From CAYTXJ01 sp965613025 (lineage in GTDB: Bacteria > Desulfobacterota > DSM-4660 > Desulfatiglandales > JALVMZ01), in the NCBI GenBank assembly GCA_965613025.1, contig CBFDUE010000111.1, forward strand, positions 1 through 6,198: DNA of 6,198 nucleotides, in the 5' to 3' direction. Both the position numbers and the translations under genes were made by a program. Below are positions 6,134 to 6,198 of the stretch, piece by piece. Position 1 is the stretch's first letter; every line of letters begins with the position of its first letter. The notes below the pieces were generated by a model, which worked only from the letters and a program-made list of their open reading frames with translations, did no database searches and was not told the origin of the DNA.

Positions 6134-6198
6134 AGAAAAAAGCTGTAATTATGGGTTATTTTAAGTAAATCTTTGGGGGTCTGGGGGTGTAACCCCCA
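6121..6198. repeat. Intergenic repeat, right copy, cut by window end
   Basis: Same orientation as the copy at 1-94, with three mismatches in the first 62 bases and an exact 16-base match at the end, but lacking the 16 bases found at 63-78. The hairpin GGGGGT (6183-6188) with ACCCCC (6192-6197) is kept, and a second GGGGGT at 6175-6180 could compete for the same arm. The copy begins four bases after the mutS2 stop and may continue past the window. Confidence 0.9.

Noticed and set aside
6107..6140. Classical Rho-independent terminator after mutS2.
   Set aside because: The stem is perfect but an A-rich stretch, not a U-run, follows it, and the stem overlaps the coding end.

Overview
The window looks like a piece of an AT-rich bacterial chromosome, most likely Desulfobacterota (former Deltaproteobacteria). 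That placement rests on my memory of family variants, not on a search: the MutS2 P-loop GPNRGGKT, its DEPG Walker B, the STHLNRLK segment, and a conserved lipoprotein of unknown function inside a histidine operon all resemble what I recall from that group. The plus-strand genes use AGA/AGG for nearly all arginines.

Layout. Positions 1-94 carry an intergenic repeat with G5/C5 hairpins, and a near-identical copy starts at 6121 and runs off the right edge. Next comes a minus-strand alpha/beta hydrolase (151-927) with its own plausible promoter. It has a cysteine where the nucleophilic serine normally sits. A 230-base gap holds the divergent promoters, followed by a tRNA-Ala(CGC) at 1158-1230. 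Starting 28 bases after the tRNA is a run of five same-strand genes: hisB, an unnamed lipoprotein gene, hisA, a YqeY/GatB-like gene and mutS2. Their spacings are -1, 1, 33 and 11 bases, so one transcription unit is likely, perhaps with the tRNA at its head. No stretch of more than 300 bases lacks a gene.

How the genes relate. HisB and HisA are non-consecutive steps of histidine biosynthesis. hisH and hisF, which often lie beside hisA, are absent here and must be elsewhere. The lipoprotein gene sits between hisB and hisA and appears translationally coupled to hisB. YqeY (tRNA amidotransferase-like fold) and MutS2 (anti-recombination or ribosome-rescue ATPase) have no evident link to histidine and look like operon passengers.

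I found no clear new multi-gene system. The points most worth a second look are the paired repeats and the way the right copy forms a perfect 12-bp inverted repeat with the end of mutS2, the Cys-type hydrolase, the lipoprotein in the his operon, the hisB start without a Shine-Dalgarno, and the altered LDLR motif in the MutS2 Smr domain.
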